Source: Rubrobacter sp.
GTDB lineage: Bacteria; Actinomycetota; Rubrobacteria; Rubrobacterales; Rubrobacteraceae
Length of the DNA: 13,017 nucleotides
Reading direction: 5' to 3'
Assembly (NCBI GenBank): GCA_016781635.1
Contig: JADDPY010000597.1
Coordinates: 1-13,017, forward strand
A model generated the notes under the pieces. That model was given only the letters and a program-made list of their open reading frames with translations, did not search any database and was not told where the DNA came from. Each line of letters starts with the position of its first letter. The first letter of the stretch is position 1. The position numbers were made by a program, and so were the translations under genes. Below, in pieces: positions 5,176 to 13,017 of the stretch.

Positions 5176-8100
5176 TTATCTCCGTGCCTCAAGGGACCGG
5201 AGCATCTCGTCCATCACACCCTCGGGTATGGGCCTGGAAAAGTAGTAACCCTGGGCCATATCGCAGCCCATCTCCCGGAGCCTGAGGAGCTGTTCGACCG
5301 TTTCGACGCCCTCGGCAATGACCTTCAGACCGAGGTCCTGAGCGAGGGAGACTATGCCGCTCACGATGACGGCGTCCTCGGACGACTCGCCCGTGAGCCC
5401 GATGTTGCCGACGAAGGAGCGGTCGATCTTCAAATAGTCGACGGGAAACCGCTTGAGGTAGCTCAGGGACGAGTAGCCCGTGCCGAAGTCGTCGATCGAG
5501 AGCCGTACGCCCAGAGCTTTGAGCTCGCGAAAGATGTTGGCGGTCGTGGGAGCGTCATCCATCACTACGCTCTCCGTGATCTCGAGCTCCAGCGCCTCCG
5601 GAGCCAGGCCGACCTCCCCGAGGATGCGAGAGACGTCCCCGACGAGGCCATTGTCCGCGAACTGCCTCGCGGAGAGGTTGATCCCCATCACGAAGTGGTC
5701 GCCGGTTCCCCCGACGCCCTGCCACTCCACCGCGCGACGGCAGGCCTCCTCGATAACCCATCGGCCGATGGGGACGATCAGGCCGGTCTCCTCGGCGACG
5801 GGGATGAACTCCGCCGGCGAAACCAGGCCGCGCTCGGGGTGCTCCCAACGGATGAGCGCCTCGACGCCCACGATCTCATCCTCACCGGGACGGCCCGGCG
5901 AGACCCGAACCTTTGGCTGGTAGAAGAGCTTGAACTCGTCGCGCTCGACCGCCCGCCGGAGGTCGTTCTCCAGGGCGAGGCGGGCGTGTGCGGCGGCGTT
6001 CATCGAGGGGTCGAAGACCTCGTGGCTGGCCTTGCCTTTCTTTTTTGCCCCGTACATCGCCAGGTCGGCGCGGCGTATGAGGTCCTCCAACCCTGGCGCG
6101 TCGTCCGAGGAGCCGCCCCCGAGAGCGACGCCCACGCTCGCGCTGACGTAGACCTCGCTACCATCCAGCGCGAACGGCTCAGATAGTGCCCTGGCAATCC
6201 GGTCGGCGACACCGACCGCGTCGTCCGCCCCGGCGATGTTCTCCAGGAGCACGGCGAACTCGTCACCCCCGAGCCGGGCTGCCGTATCCCCCGGCCTCAA
6301 GCAGCCCCCGATACGCCCCGCGACCTCGACCAGCAGCCCGTCGCCCATCTCGTGGCCCAGGGAGTCGTTTATGACCTTGAAGTTGTCCAGGTCCATAAAC
6401 AGCGCGGCCACGCCCCTCCCGTCCCGGGCCGAGCGGGCGAGGGATTGGCCGAGGCGGTCTCGAAAGAGCACGCGGTTGGGGAGGCCAGTGAGAGAGTCGT
6501 GGAAGGCCTGATAGGCGAGCTGCTCCTCGAGTTCCTTGCGCTCGGTGATGTCGAGCATGAAGCCCTGACGCATCGAGAGGCGGCCCTCCTCGTCGCGTAG
6601 GACGAACGCCTCGTCCTGCACCCACTTCACGCGTCCGTCGCGGCTTACAAGGCGGTACTCGACCTCGAAGGGGTCGCCGGTTAGGTTCGATCGGTGGTTC
6701 TCGTTCAGGACCCAGTCCCGGTCCTCCGGGTAGATGATCTTCGACCACAGCGCGGGATCTTCGAGGTGGTCTTGCAGCCCGTAGCCGGTAAGCTCCTCGT
6801 AGCGGGGGCTGACGTATGTCAGGCTCCCGAGGTCCGTGAGGGCGGCGGTGTAGAAGGTCGCCGGCACCTGCTCGACCAGGGTCCTATACCTCTTCTCGGC
6901 GGCCTTGAGCCTCCTCTCGGACTCCACCCTTTCCGTGATGTCGCGGACGGAGACGAGGATGCCCGCTACCTCGCCGCTTTCGTCCCTGAACAAGGTAGCG
7001 TCCAGGAGCACGGGGACGGGGGCGTGGCGCCCCGCGCGATCTCCCCGCCGCTTCAGCTCTAGAGGGTAGTCTCGCAGGTAGCCCTGCTCACGAACGAGCC
7101 TGAGGGCGGCCCTCGCCTCCCCGGGGTCGACGGCGAGTGATGGCAGATCGGTCTTCAGGAGCTTCGAGCGGGAGAGGTTCGCGAGGTTCGCCATCGCGGG
7201 GTTTATGTCCTCGAAGCCGCCATCGAGGTTCAGGGCGGCGAGGCCGTCGAGGTTCACCTCGAAGAGGTTACGGTTGTAGCGAGAGAGTTCGCGAACCTCG
7301 CGCTCTGCCCTCCGACGCTCGGCGAGCTCCCGCTCGGCGGCGTCGTAGAGGCGGGTGTTGTGGAGGGCGACAGCTGCGAAGTCGGCAAAGCTCTCCAGGA
7401 CGGCGGCCTCCTCGGCCCCGAACGTCCCGCCGTCCTCGTCATAAGCGAGAGCCATGACGCCGACTACCTCTCCAGCGGACTTTATGGGCACCGCGACGGC
7501 GGCATTCGGCAGGTCGCCAGTGGCCCCCGGGCCCTCCGGGAGGATCGGCCAGGGCTGGCGCCCCTCCCAGTTCCGGTAGTCGTTGACGACGAGGGGCTCG
7601 CCGCTCTCCCATACCTTCCCTCCGAGACCGTACCCGCGACGCATCGTGTGGCTCTCGGAACGCCGGGTGTAGACGCCCAGGGTGGCCCGTGCCCCAAGCT
7701 GCTCCTTCTCCCCCGGTTCGACGAGGAAGGCGTAGCCGTTGGGGGCCGCAACGAGGCGGGCAGCGCGGGCGAGGATGGAGGAGAGCATCTGCTGCGTCCC
7801 CGAGCGGTTCATGAAGTCCATGGCCGTCTCGTGCAGGGAGGCCAGATAGTCGTTGCGCTGGACGAGGGCGGTCTCGGCCCGGCGTCTGGCGGTAACGTCC
7901 TTGATGATGCTGTAGACGCCCCGGATCTCACCGGCCACCACCGTCGGCAGGCTGGTGACGCTGACCTCGACCCTCTTACCCGCCTTGTTCCTCAGGGCGG
8001 TCTCGTAGGTCTGGGCCTCGCCGCGGGCTGCGAGCTTGAAGCGGTGCGTCACCATTTCCCTCTCCTCCGGCACGGCGAGGCCCCCTGCGACCATGCCCAA

Positions 8101-9027
8101 GAGCTCTTCGGCCGGATACCCGGTAAGGATCTCGGCGGCGGGGTTGACGGCGGTGACGCATCCTCGCAGGTCGGCTGAGTAGACGGCATCGGGGTTGTGC
8201 AGGAAGAGCGAACTGTAGAGCTGCTCGGACTCTTCGAGCTTGCGGGATTTGAGGGCGAAGCGCCCTGAAACGAAGGAGCCCACGAGCGCGAGCCCGAGGA
8301 TGAAGATCGTGGCCGCCCCGATGCCCAGGCCCAGAGCGAAGGGCTCGGCGACGGCGGCAGAACCCGTCATGGCCTCACCGGTCGAGACGTGGCGGGCGGC
8401 GGCCATCCCCGTGTAGTGCATCCCGGATATCGCTATTCCCATCACCAGGGCGCCACCGAGTTTGGCCCAGGGTGTCCATCCCTTGCGGATGGCATGGTCC
8501 TTTCGCAGGGAGAAAGCGAGCCAGAGTGCCATGATCGAGGCGCCGACCGCTATCGCCACGGAGAGGGCGAAGAGGAACGGATCGTAGCTTGTCTCGGCGG
8601 GCATGCGCATCGCGGCCATCCCAGTGTAGTGCATGCCGACGATGCCGAAGCCCATGACGGGCCCGGCTGCGAAAAGGGTTCCGACCGTCATCGTGCTGCG
8701 GCTAACCACAAAGAGGGCGAGAGCGGACGCGGCGACGGCCACGAGCGCGGAGACGACGACCAGGGGGACGTCGTAGGAGAGTGGCAGCGTGATTTTGAAG
8801 GCGCGCATTCCGGTGAAGTGCATGGACCAGATGCCGAGGCCCATCGCGATCGCCCCGAAGAGAATCCAGGCGGCTCGGCTCGCGCCCCCACGGGCGAGCG
8901 AGACCACGCCGGCAAGATCCAACGCCGCGTAGGAGGCAAAGACGGCCACAAGGTAAGAGAGCACGATAAGCCTTGGGTCCCAGGAGACGCTTACCATCTC
9001 CGCATGTGCCGCAGTTGCGTGATCCAC
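5176..9027 (-). CDS. MHYT-PAS-GAF-PAS-PAS-GGDEF-EAL cyclic di-GMP signalling protein
   Basis: This 1283-residue protein starts with a seven-helix MHYT membrane domain (about 18-252), with MHFTGM at 69-74 and MHYTGM at 132-137 and 203-208. These motifs are thought to bind a metal such as copper and to sense oxygen, CO or NO. There follow PAS1 (about 266-385), GAF (about 395-562), PAS2 (about 580-702) and PAS3 with its PAC segment (about 710-832). The GGDEF domain has an intact GGDEF (920-924) and an inhibitory-site RPGD (911-914) exactly five residues before it. The EAL domain has E1056-A-L, NLSARQF, ELEITES, IDDFGTGYSS, LKIDRSF and AEGVET, so both diguanylate cyclase and phosphodiesterase activities look possible. 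GTG 9027 directly follows AGGAGG and an in-frame TAA lies three codons upstream; ATG 8997 is the alternative start. It converges on the kinase with a gap of 10 bases and diverges from the hybrid kinase. Confidence 0.93.
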   Translation of the reverse strand: MDHATAAHAEMVSVSWDPRLIVLSYLVAVFASYAALDLAGVVSLARGGASRAAWILFGAIAMGLGIWSMHFTGMRAFKITLPLSYDVPLVVVSALVAVAASALALFVVSRSTMTVGTLFAAGPVMGFGIVGMHYTGMAAMRMPAETSYDPFLFALSVAIAVGASIMALWLAFSLRKDHAIRKGWTPWAKLGGALVMGIAISGMHYTGMAAARHVSTGEAMTGSAAVAEPFALGLGIGAATIFILGLALVGSFVSGRFALKSRKLEESEQLYSSLFLHNPDAVYSADLRGCVTAVNPAAEILTGYPAEELLGMVAGGLAVPEEREMVTHRFKLAARGEAQTYETALRNKAGKRVEVSVTSLPTVVAGEIRGVYSIIKDVTARRRAETALVQRNDYLASLHETAMDFMNRSGTQQMLSSILARAARLVAAPNGYAFLVEPGEKEQLGARATLGVYTRRSESHTMRRGYGLGGKVWESGEPLVVNDYRNWEGRQPWPILPEGPGATGDLPNAAVAVPIKSAGEVVGVMALAYDEDGGTFGAEEAAVLESFADFAAVALHNTRLYDAAERELAERRRAEREVRELSRYNRNLFEVNLDGLAALNLDGGFEDINPAMANLANLSRSKLLKTDLPSLAVDPGEARAALRLVREQGYLRDYPLELKRRGDRAGRHAPVPVLLDATLFRDESGEVAGILVSVRDITERVESERRLKAAEKRYRTLVEQVPATFYTAALTDLGSLTYVSPRYEELTGYGLQDHLEDPALWSKIIYPEDRDWVLNENHRSNLTGDPFEVEYRLVSRDGRVKWVQDEAFVLRDEEGRLSMRQGFMLDITERKELEEQLAYQAFHDSLTGLPNRVLFRDRLGQSLARSARDGRGVAALFMDLDNFKVINDSLGHEMGDGLLVEVAGRIGGCLRPGDTAARLGGDEFAVLLENIAGADDAVGVADRIARALSEPFALDGSEVYVSASVGVALGGGSSDDAPGLEDLIRRADLAMYGAKKKGKASHEVFDPSMNAAAHARLALENDLRRAVERDEFKLFYQPKVRVSPGRPGEDEIVGVEALIRWEHPERGLVSPAEFIPVAEETGLIVPIGRWVIEEACRRAVEWQGVGGTGDHFVMGINLSARQFADNGLVGDVSRILGEVGLAPEALELEITESVVMDDAPTTANIFRELKALGVRLSIDDFGTGYSSLSYLKRFPVDYLKIDRSFVGNIGLTGESSEDAVIVSGIVSLAQDLGLKVIAEGVETVEQLLRLREMGCDMAQGYYFSRPIPEGVMDEMLRSLEARR

Positions 9028-9090
9028 CCTCCTGGTTTACTCCTTCGCTCTCCCGGATGAACGCTCGCCGCCCTGGTGATCCAACCCGAC

Positions 9091-9137
9091 CGCCCTAATA
9101 TTATTCTTCGGATCGCTGGCGGAAAACCTTTAGGGCG
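9091..9137. repeat. Inverted repeat framing the MHYT-gene promoter
   Basis: CGCCCTAA (9091-9098) and TTAGGGCG (9130-9137) are perfect 8-bp inverted arms separated by 31 bases. They flank the predicted -10 and -35 of the minus-strand promoter. They could be a pair of regulator half-sites; a hairpin with a 31-base loop is less likely. Confidence 0.4.
9098..9126 (-). promoter_or_regulatory. Likely promoter of the MHYT-GGDEF-EAL gene
   Basis: On the minus strand TTTTCC (9126-9121) and TAATAT (9103-9098) are spaced by 17 bases. The -10 is good and the -35 matches at three of six positions. Transcription would start near 9091, giving a leader of about 65 bases before GTG 9027. The TAATATTA core is itself palindromic, so a plus-strand -10 at the same place cannot be excluded. 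Confidence 0.4.
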
Positions 9138-9177
9138 AGGGCCGAGGGATGCTCCGGGGGCGTTAAAAACAGGCGGA

Positions 9178-9207
9178 TTAAACTCTACAGGCCGAAAGTA
9201 CGATAAT
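9178..9207 (+). promoter_or_regulatory. Weak candidate promoter of the hybrid kinase gene
   Basis: GATAAT (9202-9207) is a fair -10 box. TTAAAC (9178-9183) lies 18 bases upstream but matches the -35 consensus at only three positions. It would give a leader of about 50 bases before the ATG at 9266. Confidence 0.3.
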
Positions 9208-9265
9208 AGATCCGTGCAGAAAACACGCGAGTATCCCGCCTTCGGGTAGAAACAAAGGAAGCGAG

Positions 9266-12200
9266 ATGACGATAGCACGCAAGCTGTGGTTGGGGTTCGG
9301 GATCTTGATCTTGCTCTTCGTCCTGACCGGGCTCGTCGTAGGCACCAGCGTTCGTTCCATAGGGGCATCCCTGCGAGAGATAGTGAAGGTGGAGGAACCC
9401 ACCGCCACGGCGGCCTCCGAGATGGAGATCAACACAGTCGAGATAGGCCAAGGCGTCTTGAGCTACCTGGATACCGGCGATCCCCGGGAACGCCAACAGG
9501 TGGTCAACGACCAGGCTGACTTCGAGGAATTCAAGACCTTGTACAACGAGCGAGTCGAAAGCCAGAAGGGTAAGGAGTTAGGGGGCCAGGTCGACCGACT
9601 CTACACGGAGTACGTGGCCCTGGGCACGGAGTTGATGGATGTAAGAGACGAGCGGGGCGGGGAGTACGACATCCCCCTAGAGGAGCAGAAAAGGTTCTCA
9701 ACACTGCAAGACGAGTTGGACAACCTGTTCGACAACGAGTTGCAGGCGCGAGCCACCCAGCAACTCGCGGAAGCAGAAGCGGCCGCCAGCAAAGAGATCT
9801 CCGATGTCTACTGGTCGCTAATCGGCCTGATCGCCGTGGGGCTCCTCGTCGGCGTGGGCTCCGCGACGCTGATCGGGCGCGGCATTCTGCGCTCCGTCCG
9901 CAGCCTCAAGGAGGGAGCCGACAAGATCGGTGGCGGAGACCTCGGATACAGGATAGCCCCCGGTTCTCGCGACGAGCTCGCCGGGGTGGCAGCGGCCTTC
10001 AACTCCATGGCCGAGCGCCGCCAGGAAGAGGAGCAGGAGGTCGGACGGCTGAGCCGCCAGAACAAGCTCATCCTCGACTCCGCGGGCGAGGGCATCTACG
10101 GACTGGACCACTCTGGCAAGGCCACCTTCGTAAACCCGGCCGCATCATTCATGCTCGGTTACGAAACGGAAGAGTTGATCGGCCAGCCCGTGCACGCCCT
10201 CACGCACCACACGAGACCGGACGGAACGCATTACCCCACCGAGGAGTGCCCGATCTACGATGCGCTCAAGGATGGGGTGGTCCACCGCGTCTCCGACGAG
10301 GTGTTCTGGCGCAAGGACGGGACGAGCTTCCCCGTCGAGTACGTTAGTACCCCCATCTTCGAGAACGGGGAGACCGTGGGCGCGGTCGTGACCTTCGCGG
10401 ACATCACCGCGCGCCGGGAGAACGAGAAGGCGCTCGAGGAAAGCGAGGAGCAGTACCGCAGGCTCGTAGAGACGGTGCAGGAGGGGATCTCCTTTATCGA
10501 CACCGAGGACGCCATCACCTACTGCAACCCCGCCTACGCGGAGATCTTCGGCCTGCCGGCAGGGGAGCTCGTGGGCAGAAAGCTGACCGACTTTTTCGAC
10601 GAGGAAGGGATGCGGGTCTCCGCGGAGCAGAGGGCCCGGCGTCGAGCAAACGAGCGCACCAAGTACGAGCTTCCCGTCATCGCCGCCGATGGAGAACGTC
10701 GACTCTTGTCCTCCTCCGGCTCACCCATCATGGACGCCGACGGCATCTTCCAGGGATCAGTGCAAGCGATAGTGGACGTCACGGAGCGCAAGAAGGCCGA
10801 GCAGGCCCTGAGGGAGAGCGAGCTGCGCCTCAGGACGGTGGTTGCCAACGCCCCGCTCGTGCTCTTCGCCACGGACGCCGAGGGCATCTTCACCCTTGCG
10901 GAGGGCAAGGGCCTGGAGGTTCTGGGGGCGAGCCCCGACGACCTCGTCGGCCGGTCCATCTACCAGATCTACGCGGACGTGCCGGAGGTTGGGGAGAACG
11001 CCGCTCGGGCCCTGGCGGGCGAAACTTTCAGCTCCACGTTCGAGATAGCCAGCATCATCTACGAGACCTATTACTCCCCCGTCCGTGAGGGGGACGCCAC
11101 GGTCTCCGGCTTTATCGGCGTCTCCATCGACGTCACCGAGCGCGTGCGGGCGGAGGCGGAGATCCGCAAGCTCAACGAGGAGCTGGAGCAGCGTGTCGAA
11201 GAGCGCACCGCCCAGCTTGCGGAGAGCGAGGAACGCTACAAATCCCTGTTCAGGGACAACCCGGACGGCGTCTACTCGCTGGACCTCGACGGCCGTTTCG
11301 TTACGGCCAACCCCGCCGCAGAGGTCGTGACTGGGTACCCCGTCGAGGAGCTTATCGGGAACAGCGTGGAACTTATCGTGCCGGAGGGCCTCATGAGCGC
11401 CGCCAAGCGGTTCGCCCTGGCGAGAAGGGGCGAGCCTCAGACCTACGACATGACCATACTCCACAAGGCCGGCCACAGGGTCGAGATCGCGATGACCCAG
11501 CTGCCGATCATCGTGGGGGGCGAGATCGTGGGCGTCTACGGCATCGCCAAGGACATAACGGAGCGCAAGCGGGCCGAGGAGGAAATCCAGGGTCTCGTCC
11601 GCTACAACCGCCAACTTTTCGACGTGAACCTCGACGCTCTGACCACCGTGAACACGGACGGCACGATCCTCGACGCCAACCCGGCGATGTCCGACCTGAC
11701 CGGCCTCTCGCGCAAAAAGCTCGTGGGGACGAACATCTTCGGCTACATCGCGGACGAGGACGGAGCCCGTGAGGGGCTTGCGCAGGTCCTTGAGCAGGGC
11801 TACATGCGCGACTACCCCCTGGACATCCGTCGTGCAGACGGCCACCTCACCCCCGTCGTCTACAACGCGACGGTCTACCGCGACGCCTCCGGAGAGGTCG
11901 CGGGCGTCCTCGCCTCGGCCCACGACGAGACCGAGCGCCGGCGGGCGGAGGAGAAGATCCGGGAGCTCAACGAGGGGCTGGAGCGGCGTGTCGAAGAGCG
12001 CACGAGGGAGCTTTTGAAGACAAAGGAAGAGCTCGAAGAGGCGAAGGAGGCCGCGGAGGCCGCGAACAGGGCGAAGTCCGACTTTCTGGCGAACATGTCG
12101 CACGAGATCCGCACGCCCATGAACGGCGTCATCGGGATGACCGAGCTCCTCCTCGACACCGGCCTGGACTCCGAGCAGCGCGAGTTCGCCGAGACGGTGC

Positions 12201-13017
12201 GCTCGTCGGGGGAGAACCTGCTTCATATCATCAACGACATCCTCGACTTCTCGAAGATAGAAGCCGGGGCAATGAGGCTCGAGGAGATCAACTTCGACCT
12301 CCGCCAACAGGTCGAGGAGGTGGCCTACCTGCTCGCCGAGCGCGCCCAGAACAAGGGCCTGGAGCTGAACGCCTTCGTCGAGCCCGGCGTCGCCACCGCA
12401 GTAAAGGGCGACCCGTTCCGGCTCAGGCAGGTCCTGACGAACCTCCTCGGCAACGCCATCAAGTTCACCGACGAGGGTGAGGTGAACCTGCGCGCTTCCT
12501 CCGTGGAAGAGAGCGAAGACGATCTCATGCTGCGCTTCGATATCTCGGACACCGGCATCGGCCTCACGGAGGAGCAGGCCGGGAACCTGTTCCGCTCCTT
12601 CTCCCAGGCCGACGCCTCGACGACGCGCAAGTACGGCGGCACGGGCCTCGGGCTCGCGATCTGCAAGCAGCTCGTCGAGCTTATGGGAGGCAAGATCTGG
12701 GTGGAAAGCGTCCCCGGCGAGGGGAGCACGTTCTCATTCACCGCTCGTCTCAAGCAGCAGAAGGAGGCGCGCGAGGACGTCTCCCCCCGCGCCGATCTTC
12801 GGGGCTTACGCGTCCTGATCGTGGACGACAACGAGACCAACCGCACCATCCTCCACAAGCAGGTCTCCTCCTGGGGCATGCGCGACACCGAGGCGGAACA
12901 TGGACTGGAGGCGCTCAGGAAGATGAATGCCGCCCGCATAGGCCCCGACGGCCCCTACGACATGGCGATCATCGACATGCAGATGCCGGGGATGGACGGC
13001 CTGGAGCTCGCCCGGCT
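9266..13017 (+). CDS. Hybrid sensor histidine kinase, HAMP with five PAS domains and receiver (3' end cut)
   Basis: The frame is open from ATG 9266 to the window edge: 1250 complete codons, no stop. AAAGGAA (9254-9260) is its ribosome-binding site. Order: membrane helix 1 (about 9-28), an extracytoplasmic mostly helical sensor (29-181), helix 2 (183-205), HAMP (about 205-255), PAS1 (262-384), PAS2 (391-511), PAS3 (514-630), a coiled coil, PAS4 (652-770), PAS5 (774-892) and a second coiled coil (893-935). The kinase core has H946 in [13 protein letters not shown] box N1063 (GNAIKFT), G1 box DTGIGL from D1095 and G2 box GGTGLGL from G1124. A receiver domain starts near 1180, with D1187-D1188 and phospho-acceptor D1237 ([11 protein letters not shown]); it is cut by the window end, and a second receiver or Hpt domain may follow. 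The signal and the downstream regulator are unknown. All kinase residues are intact, so it should be active. Confidence 0.93.
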   Translation, partial: MTIARKLWLGFGILILLFVLTGLVVGTSVRSIGASLREIVKVEEPTATAASEMEINTVEIGQGVLSYLDTGDPRERQQVVNDQADFEEFKTLYNERVESQKGKELGGQVDRLYTEYVALGTELMDVRDERGGEYDIPLEEQKRFSTLQDELDNLFDNELQARATQQLAEAEAAASKEISDVYWSLIGLIAVGLLVGVGSATLIGRGILRSVRSLKEGADKIGGGDLGYRIAPGSRDELAGVAAAFNSMAERRQEEEQEVGRLSRQNKLILDSAGEGIYGLDHSGKATFVNPAASFMLGYETEELIGQPVHALTHHTRPDGTHYPTEECPIYDALKDGVVHRVSDEVFWRKDGTSFPVEYVSTPIFENGETVGAVVTFADITARRENEKALEESEEQYRRLVETVQEGISFIDTEDAITYCNPAYAEIFGLPAGELVGRKLTDFFDEEGMRVSAEQRARRRANERTKYELPVIAADGERRLLSSSGSPIMDADGIFQGSVQAIVDVTERKKAEQALRESELRLRTVVANAPLVLFATDAEGIFTLAEGKGLEVLGASPDDLVGRSIYQIYADVPEVGENAARALAGETFSSTFEIASIIYETYYSPVREGDATVSGFIGVSIDVTERVRAEAEIRKLNEELEQRVEERTAQLAESEERYKSLFRDNPDGVYSLDLDGRFVTANPAAEVVTGYPVEELIGNSVELIVPEGLMSAAKRFALARRGEPQTYDMTILHKAGHRVEIAMTQLPIIVGGEIVGVYGIAKDITERKRAEEEIQGLVRYNRQLFDVNLDALTTVNTDGTILDANPAMSDLTGLSRKKLVGTNIFGYIADEDGAREGLAQVLEQGYMRDYPLDIRRADGHLTPVVYNATVYRDASGEVAGVLASAHDETERRRAEEKIRELNEGLERRVEERTRELLKTKEELEEAKEAAEAANRAKSDFLANMSHEIRTPMNGVIGMTELLLDTGLDSEQREFAETVRSSGENLLHIINDILDFSKIEAGAMRLEEINFDLRQQVEEVAYLLAERAQNKGLELNAFVEPGVATAVKGDPFRLRQVLTNLLGNAIKFTDEGEVNLRASSVEESEDDLMLRFDISDTGIGLTEEQAGNLFRSFSQADASTTRKYGGTGLGLAICKQLVELMGGKIWVESVPGEGSTFSFTARLKQQKEAREDVSPRADLRGLRVLIVDDNETNRTILHKQVSSWGMRDTEAEHGLEALRKMNAARIGPDGPYDMAIIDMQMPGMDGLELAR
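11191..11208 (+). repeat. First copy of an 18-bp repeat in a coiled-coil linker
   Basis: These 18 bases (GCGTGTCGAAGAGCGCAC) recur exactly at 11986-12003, 795 bases later. Both copies encode RVEERT inside the similar linkers [16 protein letters not shown] and [16 protein letters not shown], which follow PAS3 and PAS5. This indicates duplication of a linker or a PAS-PAS-linker module within the gene. Confidence 0.7.
11986..12003 (+). repeat. Second copy of the 18-bp coiled-coil linker repeat
   Basis: It is identical to 11191-11208 and lies in the coiled coil between PAS5 and the HisKA domain. The spacing of 795 bases is exactly 265 codons, so the reading frame is kept. Confidence 0.7.

Noticed and set aside
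9224..9241. CCCG-CCTT-CGGG hairpin before the hybrid kinase
   Set aside because: The 4-bp stem is too short to support a riboswitch or attenuator.
10757..12307. 516-codon minus-strand frame inside the hybrid kinase
   Set aside because: It is the complementary shadow of the PAS4-PAS5 coding region, a common artefact in GC-rich DNA.

Overview
The window is GC-rich, with many GTG and TTG starts, -10 boxes lying directly against start codons, and PAS-rich signalling proteins. This points to a high-GC actinobacterium; Rubrobacter or a relative is my best guess from protein style alone, with no marker gene to confirm it. It splits into a short metabolic block on the minus strand (1-2930), a decayed locus (2950-3510), and a large signal-transduction block (3580-13017).

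Metabolic block, transcribed right to left: an enolase-superfamily epimerase/racemase (dgcA type, 1829-2824) overlaps by 4 bases a DUF1611-family P-loop protein (dgcN type, 759-1832). In other bacteria this pair turns D-glutamate into N-acetyl-D-glutamate (DgcN) and then N-acetyl-L-glutamate (DgcA). The operon has a tight control region: a perfect 15-bp palindrome, a -35/-10 pair, and an ATG seven bases after the -10 box, which suggests a leaderless mRNA. An HNH-endonuclease-family gene (127-672) follows with its own promoter of the same apparently leaderless design.

Decayed locus: 2951-3507 has no intact gene, but on the minus strand it reads as the wreck of an ECF sigma factor (N-terminal half of region sigma-2) joined to the C-terminal part of what looks like its extracytoplasmic anti-sigma partner. 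It carries two frameshifts in G runs, two nonsense codons and an internal deletion. A strong stem-loop (2896-2925) still lies just past its stop codon.

Signalling block: an OmpR/PhoB-type response regulator and a PhoR-like histidine kinase (3623-5165, plus strand) form an operon; the kinase has lost every membrane and sensor domain. A convergent 1283-residue MHYT-PAS-GAF-PAS-PAS-GGDEF-EAL protein (5176-9027, minus) looks competent to make and break cyclic di-GMP. Divergent from it is a hybrid histidine kinase (9266 to beyond 13017, plus) with a two-helix membrane sensor, HAMP, five PAS domains, HisKA, HATPase and a receiver domain cut by the window edge. Two of its PAS domains are close paralogues of two PAS domains in the MHYT protein, so the divergent pair appears to share duplicated sensory modules. 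The 238-bp gap between them holds a promoter framed by an 8-bp inverted repeat. I saw no tRNA, rRNA, CRISPR array or insertion sequence.
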